In this document: piece by piece, positions 47,863 through 60,204 of the stretch
Numbering within the stretch: position 1 is the stretch's first letter
Layout of the letters: every line of letters begins with the position of its first letter
Source of the DNA: Datura wrightii
Taxonomy: Eukaryota > Streptophyta > Magnoliopsida > Solanales > Solanaceae
DNA length: 64,000 bases
NCBI GenBank assembly: GCA_035772735.1
Contig: JASDFA010000016.1
Location: 141,434,501-141,498,500 of the forward strand
Reading direction: 5' to 3'
Position numbers and translations under genes: made by a program
The notes under the pieces: generated by a model
Databases searched by the model: none
What the model saw: the letters and a program-made list of their open reading frames with translations, nothing else
What the model was told of the DNA's origin: nothing

Positions 47863-48240
47863 TCAGTAAACTCTTTTAGTTGTAATCGAGTCACCGACCG
47901 GTGTAAGCACTAAAAAGGGCTGCTGAAGCAATTCTGGTTCGATACCTAACTTCCGGGCCACAAATGGTGTAATATATGACAAGGTAGACCCTAGATCAAT
48001 CAATACATAAATAGGGTATGAGCAGATAATCAATATACCTGTGACCACGTCGGGAGATGCCTCTGAATCTTGCCTCCCTAGTAATGCATAGGTACAGTTG
48101 GGGCCTGCACCTGAGCTAGAGGCTCCTGATCTACCTCGGCCCCTATTTGCTGAACCTGAGGGTCTGCGCCCTGCTGAGACTGCTGGAGCTCGTGGGCCCG
48201 TTGATGCTCTATCCAGACTATCCCAGCTACCTTGTCCTCT
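47863..48240 (-). pseudogene. Element E protease
   Basis: LIDLGSTLSYITPFVARKLG holds a DLGST active site, the normal type for this group. It follows the zinc knuckle of gag without a clear gap, in the frame 47863-48258 (ending in a stop after TTKRVY). Confidence 0.82.
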
Positions 48241-49431
48241 GGCCGGACAATCTCTCATTAAATGCCCTTACTGTCCGCAGTAATAGCACCCTGAGAAGCC
48301 TTGCCTGCAGGCTCTAGAATGGGGTTGGTGGCATATAGGACAAGGGGTAGGTGCAAATCTACTCTGTTCTGCCCTCCGCTGCTGAGGTGATGCTACTATC
48401 CGTAAACTGCTACCGGACTCTGACTGACTCCGGAGAACAAATCTGCCTCTCTGCTGCTGTACCGGAGGTACAGATCTGGGTGGCCTATCTGAAAACTGTG
48501 GTCTCGGCCCCCAGGGATTTCCCCCTGAATCTCAATGGGTCTGTTTCTACGGCGCTGCTTTGAAGTCGCCTGCCTGTCGTCCCGCTGCCGCTGTCTCAGG
48601 CCCTCAATTGTCTGAGCGAAGGCTTGTACCCTAGCTATGTCCATTTCCTCTCTAAAAGTAGCCTTCATGCACGTCTCTATGTAATCTGAATTCAGGCCCA
48701 TAATAAAGCGATGGGCTCTGGACGACATGGTGTCCACAAATGCTGGAGCATAGCGGGCTAAGGAGTCAAACTGTAAAGAGTACTCACGGACGCTCTTGGC
48801 CCCTGCTCTAAGTGTAAGAACTGGTCCATCCAGGCCTGTCTGACCTCACGGGGTAAGTAGTGGTCCAGGAAGGCCTTTGAGAAGCTGGACCAAGTAGGAG
48901 GGGCTGCATCTCTTCCCCGAGATCTCTCCCAACTTTCATACCACAAAACAACAATATCCCTCAACCGGAACACTACTAATTCCACTAATTCTGCTGGGGT
49001 TACGTGCATGACTCTAAAGATTCTCTGCATCTGGTCTAGAAAGTCCTAAGGGTCCTCCGCTGAATCTGACCCTGTAAACTGAGGGGGTCCCAATGCCAAG
49101 AATTCTCTAATCCTGGAACTACCTGGCCCACCTAGGGATTCTGCTGCTGCAGGTGGTACTGGCTGACGCTGAGTAGCTAGCATCTGGGTTAACATAACCA
49201 CCGCACTACGTAGCTCCTGATCAGATGAAGTGGGTACAGGAGCTGTGGGAGGCGGTGCTACCTCAAATGGTGTCTGGCGAGGTGGAGACTGCTAAGAGGG
49301 TCGAGATGACACCTCCGTATCGCCCTCAGACCGGGATGAATCTGGCTGTAAGTGAGGCATCCTGCTGGTGCCTTCGCTTGCCACTGTATCTAATCTCCTG
49401 CCTGTAGCAGGGTGCTACTGATCTGCCATCA
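48241..49431 (-). pseudogene. Element E gag (broken)
   Basis: The N-terminus near 49431 reads MMADQ then stop. The core has LRDIVVLWYESWERSRG, PPTWSSFSKAFLDHYLP and REVRQAWMDQFLHLEQG (48758-49030). The next frame, 48396-48737, has RAHRFIMGLNSDYIETCM. The zinc knuckle CYYCGQ*GHLMRDCP at about 48240-48285 carries a stop. A further stop is in EDP*DFLDQ at about 49049. Confidence 0.82.
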
Positions 49432-49628
49432 TATCTGTAGACAAAGAGGGTGGTAAGTTTCAAAAGAACCAACCCTATACTGTACTGTGCTATGGCACGA
49501 CTGAGTATGAAAGAAGGGTAACCATCCTATTATGCCTCGCAGCCTCCTGCCTATAGTATGTGGTGCACAACACATCCATAGACAGGACTCTACTTAGCAC
49601 GGCTTGCAGACTCCCTGGGACACGACCT

Positions 49629-49640
49629 GCTCTGATACCA
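49629..49640 (-). other. Primer binding site, initiator tRNA-Met type (element E)
   Basis: The minus strand reads TGGTATCAGAGC, four bases inside the 5' LTR (GACAAACT spacing). The leader at 49432-49628 is non-coding. Confidence 0.9.
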
Positions 49641-49644
49641 AGTT

Positions 49645-52350
49645 TGTCACACCCCACCTTGGGGGGTATGACAGGCACCTGGTGCCTGCTAGACTCTGGG
49701 CTGCTAAACGGTCCAGCCTGAGCACATCTGGTGCTTTGGCTGACTCTGGCTCTATTTCAAGAAACGAATCGGCTATATAGCACCTGTAAATACAGCCCCC
49801 GGCTAACCAGAACAATGACACTATAATCTGAAGCATCTGCTATTCACATTTGTGACCGAAAAGGTCACTAACTATAACCAGAAGAAGGCCCCACACAGCC
49901 AACATCAACAACTAAACATATATATACATGCACGGCCCCACACAACCGGCTCCACCACCACAGGGAAAAATCAGACTGCAAGCCTCTAGGAAGTGATAAT
50001 AAATTGGTTGGGACAGGGCCCCGACCTACCCAAACTGTAATCAAAAGGAAATAGGAGCAACCTCCGACTATCTAGCTCCGGAGGACAGGAGCTGATAACT
50101 CTGCTGACTGGATCACGATGGATCGACTCCTCATCTATGTGTACCTGAAGGCAAGCAATGCAGCGCCCCCATGGGCGTCAGTACCAAAGGTACTGAGCAT
50201 GTAAAGCAAACTGAAATATACAACTGAAATGGGTAACAACAATAACATGACATATAAGCAGGAAGTAGCTGAGTCTATCTGGCTGAGGATAACTGGGGAG
50301 AGTTTACCCACTCTGTAACTAAACAGGCGTACCTGACGACATGTCGTCCTACTGTCTATCAGTATCTAATAGCACATATAGATATACATATAAATACACA
50401 CAATACCTGACCGACCCCCATAAGCCGGAAGGTGCCAACCAACAAAACAATCTATTTACCCCTACTCGGGTCTAAACCAACCAAAAATAAGTCACTCCAC
50501 TCATCTGATAACTGTGAGCTCCTCCTACCAGCCCCCTTGGGTACGTAGCTCAGGCCTTGGCCTTTGACAATGAACTGTGTCTGAGTCTGAAGACTCCTGC
50601 CTCTGGGCGCAAGCGCTCAACGGGGTAATCTGCTATTGTGTTTGTGACTGAAACTGCCCCTGGGTGCAAACATGCAACAGGGTAATTTTATAAAAATCTG
50701 TATCTGAAATAGCCCCCGACCACAAGCGCACACAGAGTAGTCTGCCCCTGTAAACAGGGTAATTTGGCTCTGCGCAGAGCAAACTGAACTGCCCTTGCAA
50801 GCAGGGTAATCTGGACCGTATTATTATGGTGGTCGGCCATCATCGTCCTCTAGGCGGATGGTATCGCCCAGCTAGGGGCGGTATCTGAATCTGGTATCGA
50901 CACAGCTATAACCCAGGGGCGGCGGGGATGCTAAAGGATACCCACATGCCATAAGAAGTCTCAACATGCAAAACACATACACAACAAGCATGCTCAAATG
51001 AAAAATACTAATGATATTCTCTTCTTTTCTTTCAAGGCCAGTCCGTATTAAACAACTGATGCTATATTCTGTTTTGCACTGTCTCTGATTGCTGGGCTAA
51101 CTGCTACCTGGCCTTTGTCTGTTTATTTGATTATTGTTATCTGTGATCTGAAGCTATATCAGTTTCTAGAGCCATATCTGTTTCTGGAGCTACATCTATA
51201 TCTGGAGCTATTTCTATATCTGATTACTGATCTGATTATATCTAGATATAACTCAATAACATGGAACATGCCACCTATAACTGGATATAGCTCAATAATA
51301 TAAAATGTGCCATCTATTACCGGATACAATCTCAACAAATGTAATACATACTATCTGTAATCTTGCAAATTCATTATACTGCTTTTACAACTTCCATTCT
51401 GGGTATTACGTAAGAACATGCTGAGTTATTAGCTGATACCACATTACTATCTAAAATCATCTGACTATCCGTTATTCTGATTATTGCATGATACGTAATG
51501 ATATACTAGCATGCTTGCTGGAAATTGTACTAAAATCGTTCCTGTATGATGGGTATCTGTTAATAGCCTTTATTCTATTTATTTTCTAGACTGTACTTCC
51601 TGGCTTGCCGAAAGAATAGCTTTACATACTTGGTTTCTGAGTACTCGACTGACCGATGTGATTTCCGTTGGTACTTCTGTTGTTTCTCCCAACTACATTC
51701 ATATACATGTCAATTAGAACCAAATACACCAATATTCTGAAAGAAAACGTCACTTTCGATATATTTATAGCCTAAACTTTGGCTTATCAAAAGATGGTAA
51801 AAAACTCACTATATCTCGAAAGTCCAGAAGGGAGAATTACTCACTTTAGGGATAGGAGTATATTAGCACTAGTTTGGAGCAATTCCACTTACCTTAGTTC
51901 GGTAGCATGATGATTCGCTGGCCGAATTTCGCGAAACTAAATCCTTAGAAATTCTCCTTACTGCTTAATACCTCGGTATCTAGAGTTAATTTGAGTTTGG
52001 ACCGCGTTTGACGGCCTAATCGAGCGATAATTTAATAGTACTTTCGCACCCTCTCTATTTTCTCATGGATTCTGGAAATTATTTGATGTAATACTAAAAT
52101 GAACCGAAGTGGAGGCTTAATATACTTGGGCCTGGACAGGGCCAACGTGTCACGGAGCCAAGCGGAGGCTCCACCTCCGTGACACGTTGCCATCGCGGAG
52201 GGGCTCTGCCCCGGCTCCTTCCGTGACGGTTTGATAGGTTTCTCTTCTGGTCTTTTCCCAGGCCTTTTTCTAGCATGTATGTCTTTCAAATACTCTTAAC
52301 CAACACGTGAATAGGCCATCTATGTGTTGGGAATTTTACGGGGTATAACA
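49645..52350 (-). repeat. Element E 5' LTR
   Basis: It is 2,706 bp, TGTCACACCCCACC...GGGGTATAACA, and pairs with 40218-42961. It lacks about 40 bp present near 40350-40400 of the other LTR. It has perfect 15-bp hairpin arms at 52143-52157 and 52175-52189. Confidence 0.92.
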
Positions 52351-53170
52351 GGTCATTTCCTTCGGAATAAAAAATGCCCCTGCATCATATGGACTTGATG
52401 AAGAGAGTCTTCAAGTAGTATCTGGATATGTTCTTCATTGTATTTATCGACGAGATTCTGGTATACTCCAGAAATGAGGAAGAGCATGTTAATCACTTGA
52501 GGATAGGGCTTCAGACACTCAAGACCGCCAATTATTCGCTAAGTTCAGCAAGTGTGAATTCTGGTTGGAGTCCGTGACTTTCCTGGGTCATGTGGTCTCG
52601 GGTGAGGGTATTCAGGTTGATCCTCAAAAGATAGCAGCAATAAAAGATTGGGCTAGACCCACCTCCCCAAATGAGATAAGAAGTTTCTTGGGTTTTTCCG
52701 GTTATTACCGATGCTTTGTGGAAGGCTTTTATTCTATAACATCTCCTCTAACTAGACTGACTTAGAAGAAAGTGAAGTTTCAGTGGTCAGATGCGTGTGA
52801 GAAGAGTTTTCAGGAGTTAAAAACTCGAGTCACTACTGCTCCAGCGTTGACTCTACTAAAAGGATCGAATGGACTTGTAGTATATTGTGATGCTTCTAGA
52901 GTTGGAGTCGGTTGCGTTCTGATGCAACGGAGCAAAGTGATAGCCTACGACTCTAGACAGCTCAAGGTTCATGAGAAGAATTATCCAACTCATGACTTGG
53001 AGTTGGTAGTGATAGTGTTTGCATTGAAAATATGGATACATTACCTATACGGGGCTCATGTTGATGTTTTCACTAATCAAAAGAGCCTTTAGTATGTATT
53101 CAGTTAGAAGGACCTGAATCTTCATTAGAGAAGGTGGTTAGAGCCTCTAAAGGATTATGACATAAGCGTG
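52351..53170 (+). pseudogene. Element D RT second half and RNase H
   Basis: The reading resumes as SFGIKNAPA. The catalytic motif is in FFIVFIDEILVYSRNEEEH, where FIDDIL is expected, so the second Asp is Glu. Then come SVTFLGHVVSGEGIQVDPQ and SFLGFSGYYRCFVEGFYS. RNase H shows LVVYCDASRVGVGCVLMQ and THDLELVVIVFALKIW. TAG stops occur at 52764-52766 and near 53090 (SL*YVF). Confidence 0.87.
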
Positions 53171-54330
53171 CTATATCACTCAGGCATAGCCAATATGGTG
53201 GCTGATACCCTAAGCAGAGTGTCTATAGGTAGCGTGGCTCATATTGAGGAAGGAAATAAGGAGTTGGCAAAGGATATTCATAGACTAGCTCGGTTAAGGG
53301 TGCTATTGGTTGATTCGGCTGAGGGTGGAGTGGTAATGCAAAGAGAGTCAGATTCCTCTTTAGTTGTTTAAGTTAAGTCCAAACAGGATGAAGATCCCAT
53401 TTTACTTAAACTCAAGGAAGCGACTCTCAGGAAGGAGGTTGAGGCTTTCTCCAAAGGGGGAGATGGTATGCTCCTTTATCAGGGCAGATTGTGCGTACCG
53501 GACATTAGTTACTTAAGATAGAAAATATTGGCTGAAGTACACAACTTGAGATACTCCATCCACCCAAGTGCTACTAAAATGTATCGTGATTTGTGAGATA
53601 TTTACTGGTGGAATGGAATGAAGAGAGACATCGCCGAATTCGTAGCTAAGTACCCGAACTGCCAGCAAGTCAAGGTAGAGCATCAAAGATCGGGAGGTAT
53701 GACCCAAGATATGATTATACCCATGTGGAAGTGGGAAGAAGTAAATATGGACTTTATTACGAGTCTACCTCAAACTAGTCGGCAACATGATTCTATCTGG
53801 GTAGTAGTAGATCGGATGACTAAGTCAGTACATTTCCTCCCATTTAGAACCACAGATTCAGCTGAGGACTATGCTAGACTTTACATATTGGAGTTGGTCT
53901 GACTTTATGGGGTGCCATTATCCATCATCTCTGATAGGGGTACCCAGTTCACCTCACATTTCTAGAGGTCTTTCCAGAAGAGGCTTGGCACCCAGGTCAA
54001 GCTCAACACAACTTTTCACCTGCAGACAGATAGACAAGCTGAATAGACTATTCAGACCCTAGAAGATATGTTGAGAGCGTGCGCGATCCATTTCAAGGGC
54101 AGTTGGGATGACCACTTGCCTCTTATCGAGTTTGCGTACAACAATAGTTATCACTCCAGCATCCAGATGGCCCCGTTTGAACCATTGTATGGTAGAAGAT
54201 GCAGGTCTCATATTGGATGGTTTGAGGTTGGTGAAGCTACAATAATTGGGCTAAACTTTATTCATGAAGCTATGCAGAAGGTACAGCTCATCAGAGAAAG
54301 ATTGAAAACAGCTTAGAGCCATCAGAAATC
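53171..54330 (+). pseudogene. Element D integrase zinc-binding domain and core
   Basis: The frames show the end of RNase H (NMVADTLSRVS), then SIHPSATKMYRDL, a TGA stop, IYWWNGMKRDIAEFVAK, YPNCQQVKVEH (first Cys of the pair lost), NMDFITSLPQTSRQ, VDRMTKSVHFLPFR and IISDRGTQFTSHF, followed by FAYNNSYHSSIQMAPFEPLY. Stops and a frameshift are at about 53870-54070. Confidence 0.85.
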
Positions 54331-54793
54331 TTATGCTGATGTGAGGAGAAGAGAATTGGAGTTTGTTGGTCTATCTAAAAATTTCACCCACGAAAGGGGT
54401 GATGAGCTTTGGGAATAAGGGAAATCTCAATCCGAGATATGTGGGACCCTAAAGAATTCTGAGGCAAATTAGCAAAGTAGCCTATGAGTTGGAATTACCT
54501 TCAAAGTTGACTTCTGTGCGCCCAGTATTCCATGTGTCACTATTGAAGAAATGCATTGGTGATCCAACTTCAATTTCCATTGGACAGTGTAGAAATAAAG
54601 GATAGTCTCTCATATGAGGAGGTCCCAGTCCATATCCTTGACTGTCAGATTCGTAAGCTGAGGAACAAGGAGGTATCTTCATTCAAGGTTTTATGAAGAA
54701 ACCAGCAGGTTGAGGGAGCTACGTGGGAGGCCGAAGCAGATATGGTGGCAAGATACCCATATTTGTTCTCTTCCAGCGCAGTTTTAGTTTAAG
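54331..54793 (+). pseudogene. Element D integrase C-terminus and chromodomain-like tail
   Basis: Remnants include SYADVRRRELEF with loss of bases at about 54366, KISPTKGVMSFGNKGNLNPR, then FHVSLLKKCIGDPT and IRKLRNKEVSSFKVL, and finally QQVEGATWEAEADMVARYPY. The frame is broken in several places. Confidence 0.8.
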
Positions 54794-55023
54794 GTACCAA
54801 TTTTCTCCCTAGAACTCCATTCCATTCGTGTGTTCCAGTTTCTTTTATGTAATTGATCATGTGTATAATTGGTGAATTCAGTTCAGACTTGTAGTTCAGT
54901 TCGGAGGTAGTCACTCCGTTAGTTTCCAACCTTTACGGATAGTAGTTGAATATAGTGTTTATAATTTAATTTTTTTCTGTGTGTTTTCCAACCTTCGAGG
55001 ATGAATATTCCTGAGGGGGATAT
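54794..55023 (+). other. Element D 3' untranslated region with polypurine tract
   Basis: CTGAGGGGGATA (55011-55022) is the likely polypurine tract before the LTR. No coding sequence is seen. Confidence 0.7.
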
Positions 55024-57485
55024 TATAATGCCCCAAAAATTTTAATGCCCCGGATATTTAGACCCGGGACTTAAACTAGAGAAAACTGAAAAATCTACAT
55101 TAGGTCACAGAACAAGTTGTTCTGTGACCCATGGGGAGAGATCACGAGTCGTGAAGTGACTAGTGGTGAGACCTAGGAACTTAAGTGGAATTTAAGTGTA
55201 TTGGGGGACCACGGGTGTAACCACGAGTTTTGGTCAACCCCCACGATTCGTGAGATGACCCATGGTCAAGGATAATTTGAAACTAGGAAATGTTAGGCAA
55301 TGTACCTAACGAGTTGTCACCACGAGTCATGGTCCGATACCATAACCAGTTAGGTGACTCATGGTCAGGCCTTGGTCAGGTAGTAGAGGAGGTAGGCAGT
55401 TTTCCCAATGCGTCCTCACCACGACATGTTTTGGACACCATGAGGCGTGGTGTCACCTATAGGGACTCTAGGGCTTTTAGATAGTGTGGTCCACGAGAGG
55501 TGACAACAAGTCGTGGTCACCAACCATGACTCGTTAGGTCCCTCGTGGTCACCTTCAATGTGCTCCAGGCACTTTAGTCCACGATTTTGACCACGAGTCG
55601 TGGTCACTGACCACGACCCGTTAGGTCACCCGTGGGCACTAACACTCAGTTTTCCTCTGCGAATTTTCAAGTGTCTTTCAGTAAGTTCCTACCCTCCTAA
55701 ACTTTAAACTACGTCGTTTTAGTCATAATTTCATACTTATTAGTGGGGTTAAACAGTTTCTTTCCTCATTCCCCACTCAAACCTTCAGAAAACGGATCTT
55801 AGAATTCCCTCAAGGATTCTCAGAGCAAGAACTAGGGCAACCTACTTCTCCTCAAATTCTCAAGGAATTTTGCCGGATTTCTTTATCAGGTATGTGGGAA
55901 TTCAACAAGTGGATAGTTCTTCCCTTGTGTTCCCCAAAACCCTTCTCTATTTTCTCTGCAAAATCTTAACATCGAGCTTTCGAATGTGAAAAGAATGTAT
56001 GTCAGTATTCCTTGAACTATCATAGATTGATATTCATGATTATTTTAGATATGATTTCCATCAATTAATATTTAAATTAATATTATTCTTGTAAAAGTGA
56101 TTTCTAGCCCTGCAGATTTTCGAATATTAAGAAATTCTTGGTAATTCCTCATTTATTCCATGTGGAATTATTATGTTATATTAATTATGGATAGTTCCAC
56201 TAGTTAGTGTATGTATTGATGTTTATCCCTGCACATTGAGTTTAGCCCTAGTCATTGAGATCAGAAAAGACTAGAATCTTGCTAAAGTGATTAACTTTGA
56301 AATTTTCTTGATTATATCAGTGTGGTGAATTTCCCATAATATTTTATATGCTAAATTCTCAGTAAGATACATAGTTTTCTAGCTTTAGCTACAATGTGAG
56401 AATACTCAATGTCTATCAGAAATGTCACCTAATCAATTTGACTAAAGAATTTCTCGAGGTGTCAGTATTATCTCTCAGTTATCAGAATCAGATTCAGAAT
56501 TCAGTTTATTGGTCCACTAGGCGGTCATGACACTTTAGATATATAGCTCTGACTAGCTTAATAACCCAGTTTCAGAATCTGGTTCGATAAGACTCTCAGG
56601 ATACTTTCAGATATGTATCCCCGACTAGTATTGGGCCCCAGTTTCAAGCTATCTGCTTAGTATTCAGTCTAGGTTTAGCAAGTGGGAGTACGACTTAGCA
56701 CCGACTAGGCCAGGGTTCCAGCGCACCCTGGTTCTCAGCACTATGTTGCCAGCGTAGGTTACAATATTTATTGGCCTGATTGGCCCTAGACTTTTGTGAT
56801 CACCTAGTTCATGCCTTTATACCCTGGCAAGGTGTATTTGGTCCTACCGATGGGGTGTATACATCAAACTCCATGTCTAGCTCACATGGTTATGTGTCGG
56901 TTATAAACTCTCCCACTAGTAAGTTCAGTCTAGTCTCAGTCTAGTTCAATTCAGATTAGTATTCCAAACTTAGAACATGCTTTGACCATCACACAGGGTT
57001 TTCTAGACCACCTTAGTATTTCAGATATTCAGGTCATTAGCATTAGTGGGTCATTGCATGTCATTCTGTTCAGCATTTCTCTTGTATTTATTCTATTGTG
57101 TATGGTTTCTCTCACTTACTCAATACATTCAAAGTACTGCTGCATACTTTTATGTTTTATCGTTTCAAGATACAGCTGTAGGATCTTAGTCTCAGCTCCG
57201 TTAGCCGGCAGTTCACCGAAGATCTTAGCTATTATAGTTGGTGAGTCCTCATCTTTCAAGGAAGGAGATTTATTGCTTCAGTTATACGTTTCTTCCTTTT
57301 ATTTAGATTTAGAGTTAGCTGAGGGTTTGTCCCAGCAGCTCATCAGTCATAATGGCTTTCTGATATAGATTTACTTCTCAGACTCAAATTGGTTTTACTA
57401 GACATGTAGCCTTGTTCTAATATTTTCAAGTATTTAAAATTTTGCTTTAAATTTCCCGTCCAGGGTGTAAACTCGGGGAATGATA
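55024..57485 (+). repeat. Element D 3' LTR
   Basis: It is 2,462 bp; the first base pairs are decayed (TATAATGCCCC for TGTAATGCCCC) and TAATGCCCC is repeated at 55043. The perfect hairpin GACCACGAGTCGTGGTC is at 55589-55605. It keeps about 400 bp (roughly 56780-57180) that the 5' LTR has lost around its 11-bp tandem. It is followed by the TSD TCATG (57486-57490). Confidence 0.88.
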
Positions 57486-57990
57486 TCATGTCACCTCCTT
57501 TTTGAGTTAGAACACAAAGCCTTATGGGCATTGAAAAGCTTAAATCTTGAATAGGGAAGAGGTGCCCAAGGACGAGTTCATAATATGCATGAGTTAGATG
57601 AATTAAAAATGAGGCCATAAGAGAATGCAGCTATTTAGAAAGCCAGAATGAAACATTATCATGACCAAAAAGTTTTGAAGTGCAGTTTTGCTCCAGGGGA
57701 CTATGTGTTGCTGTTCTGCTACGGCTATTCCTCGGGAAGTTAAAATCCAAATGGTCAGGGCCTTTTAAGGTATCTCAAGTGTATGAAAATGGTACCATAG
57801 AACTCTATGGAGAGAATGGAAGCAAGTTCAAGGTGAATGGCCAACGATTAAAAATATAGCTGGGGGTGTCGGAGGAAGTTGGCGGAATAGATGTCGTATA
57901 TCTAGATAAACCATACGTCATGAGAGACCTTTGTCGTGCCACGACGTTAACTAAGGCAGTTCTTGGGAGACAACCCAAGCATTTTTATTC
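57486..57990 (+). pseudogene. Element F integrase C-terminus, Athila type
   Basis: The frame reads SCHLLFELEHKALWALKSLN, then with stops ARMKHYHDQKVLKCSFAPGD, YVLLF, GKLKSKWSGPFKVSQVYENG and FKVNGQRLK. These are the characteristic end of Athila integrases. It closes with the pol-end motif AVLGRQPK (57955-57978) also found as a relic in A and B. Three or more stops make it a pseudogene. Confidence 0.85.
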
Positions 57991-59273
57991 TCTAACTCTT
58001 CTTATATGATTTGTTGTTTTTGATTTTTTTTAGGTTAGGTTGGTGAACTTCAAGAAGAATAAAGATAAGGCTGGCCAACGCTAGCCCGGTGAAACATAGA
58101 CAACACTCCACAAACCACCGATAGGTCACCGACCTTATCCAGTACACTGAAGGATCCAAAGCTAGTCTGCGACCCATCTGGCGAACCGCCGATAAGTTTC
58201 CGATTTCAACTAGCGTACCTGGGAGTAGCCTTGACATCAGCTTCTCACACGATAAAACGCCGGACATATTCTGCAACACAGCGGTCTGTCACCAATTCGA
58301 TTTCCAAAAAATCGCTTAAGTAATGTCAGCAGTGGCCACATTGATGAATCGCCGAAGCGTCCCCATCTAGAATATTCCCCTTTTCAAAAGTTTGATCGAC
58401 CTCCACACCTTTCATCTCCCATTTCCTTCTTTCCCACCATTTTTCATTCTCCTAAAAACCTACTTTCCCACCTATCCTCCATTAATGACCACCATCTTTC
58501 CACCCAATCAACTTTCCCTCCTTTCCCATTTAAATACCTCTCCCCACTTTCATTTACCCATCTCCTTCAGTCAACCATAATCTCAACATACCAGCAGTAA
58601 GCAGAGGCTGTCATTTGTGGCTACTCCCCTATTTGATAAGGTCTCTGTCGCTCATGCTCTAAAGTTCTGAGTACTATTGGTGATATTTTACTTTTATGTG
58701 TTTATCTTATGCTTTTCTTTTCTATATTTGGATGGATTTTTTTATATTTTTTTCACATGGGTGTCATATTTTATTTGGGTGAAGTCTGAGTAACCCCGAG
58801 TGGAACACCCTCTCAAGTTGCCCAATGATAGATCAATTGACACCTTTCTTAAGGGCGACTTGTCATTTTATTGGATTGGGTGAAAATTGGTGTACATCTA
58901 TGTGGGGGTGGCATGTGGGTTGATTTCATAAAGGTCGCCCACTAGTGGACTGCTGGTTGTGCTTCGGGAATCGCCGGTTATTTCGTGGATTGACTTGCCC
59001 AATACTGCACGTTGGCATAAATGTTCAGGCCACCGGCGCTTCGAGATTTAGGACCGGAGTTTCGCCGGTGGGGGTGCCAATAAGTATGATATTTACCCCT
59101 AAGTCACTGCCTCACACTGACGCTTTATCGATGTTTCGAAGAACTGCATCTGCCTTACCCCGACTGTTCACCGGTGTCACCTGAAGCAATAATTATCGCA
59201 CCTGAGTTTTTTCCTCTTGCTTTACTCTGGGTTTAAAAATGTATGCACAATTCTAACCTTAGTTTGCAACATC
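57991..59273 (+). other. Spacer between pol and ORF3 of element F, promoter and intron candidates
   Basis: No gene. CpG-rich words of the type CACCGA/GCCGAT fill 58090-58350 (CACCGATAGGTCACCGACC, GGCGAACCGCCGATAAG). A C/T-rich patch lies at 58390-58520, a TATA-like TTTAAATACC at 58529-58538, a donor GCA|GTAAGC at 58597 and an acceptor TTCTAACCTTAG ending at 59262, 11 bases before the ORF3 ATG. The candidate intron is about 666 nt. These are inferences from sequence only. Confidence 0.5.
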
Positions 59274-60204
59274 ATGTCTGTTTCCCCACAATCTCACATA
59301 AGCCAATCATCAATGCACACTAGCAATGCACAGGTTCGATTTGGGTTGGAAATAATGGAGGAGTATTATGTCACTTTCAAGAAGAAGCGATCCATCCATG
59401 CAGAAGCCCAATTTGAGGTAGACTCTTTCAAAAATGCCTTCTTAGATATCTACGATCAGATTGGGATGCGCGATTGGGGTCCCTTCACCATACTGATTGA
59501 TCCATATTTTCCAGAATTGGTGTGGGAATTTTAAGCATCATACAGGGCAAGGCAATGGCTCTTAAAGCACAAGGGACGCACAAAAACATTACCGTGCCTA
59601 CTGTCGGTACGGGTGCACGGTCAAGAGGTGCCCATAACTCCAGAGGTAATTAATTCCTTTTATTGGGTTGAGTCGATCCAATCACATTTGACATTCCACA
59701 AGGTGGAAGATAAAGCAAAATCAGTTTCAATGGGTAGCCAACATGATTGCAAATGGTCAACCAAAATGGGCCATCTCTGGGGGTCTGATTCATCATCGTG
59801 ACTTGAAATTTGAAGCCCGCATATGGTTAAACTTGGTTTGTGCGAGGTTACTACCTTCTCAGAATACAACAGAAGTCCCAATTGAAGTTTCCATTATTAT
59901 CTTCTACATCATGGATCATGTACACTTCAATGTTGGGGAGCTTATTGCCGATCAATTCAAAAGAAGGGTCAAGCCGCAGGCTATGGCATTGTCATATCCT
60001 AGCTTAGTGAGTATGTTATGTGTGTGGGATTCATGCCTTTTGTTTCGACCATTGGATAGGACTGTGTGGGATGACAATGTAATTACATTGGCTACCAAAA
60101 CTGACAAAGATGCCCCAGCTAGAAGCATGCAAAAACTACAAAGAATGGGACTCCACCACCGCCTTCGGCGCCTTCTCACACATCGGCAGCCCAGTTCCAT
60201 ATAG
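59274..60204 (+). pseudogene. Element F ORF3, putative plant transposon protein (broken)
   Basis: It begins MSVSPQSHISQSSMHTSNAQ at 59274. A TAA stop ends the first part at about 59534, the same frame resumes to about 59740, and one base shifts the reading into 59743-60204. The second half (FEARIWLNLVCARLLPSQN, FYIMDHVHFNVGELIADQFK) aligns with REARIWLKIICSCLIPGVH and ALMKGLEINVGAVIISAMKR in ORF3 of A, so it is the same family, only distantly related. Its place after integrase in an Athila-type element shows that ORF3 is an ancestral part of this lineage. Function is unknown. Confidence 0.78.

Larger units (their letters stand above)
40218..52350 (-). mobile_element. Element E: chromovirus-type Ty3/gypsy, interrupted by solo LTR G
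   Basis: LTRs of 2.74 and 2.71 kb (40218-42961, 49645-52350) are very alike. It has a tRNA-Met primer site, gag, protease, RT, RNase H, integrase and chromodomain-like tail. Its own length without G is about 10.7 kb. Reading frames are longer than in C and D, so E is younger, as expected for an insertion into D. Confidence 0.92.
35638..57485 (+). mobile_element. Element D: Tekay/Del-type chromovirus, interrupted by E
   Basis: LTRs are at 35638-37863 and 55024-57485. It has a tRNA-Met-type primer site, gag, protease, RT, RNase H, integrase with chromodomain-like tail and a polypurine tract. Its own length without E is about 9.7 kb. All genes carry stops, so it is old and dead. Confidence 0.9.
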
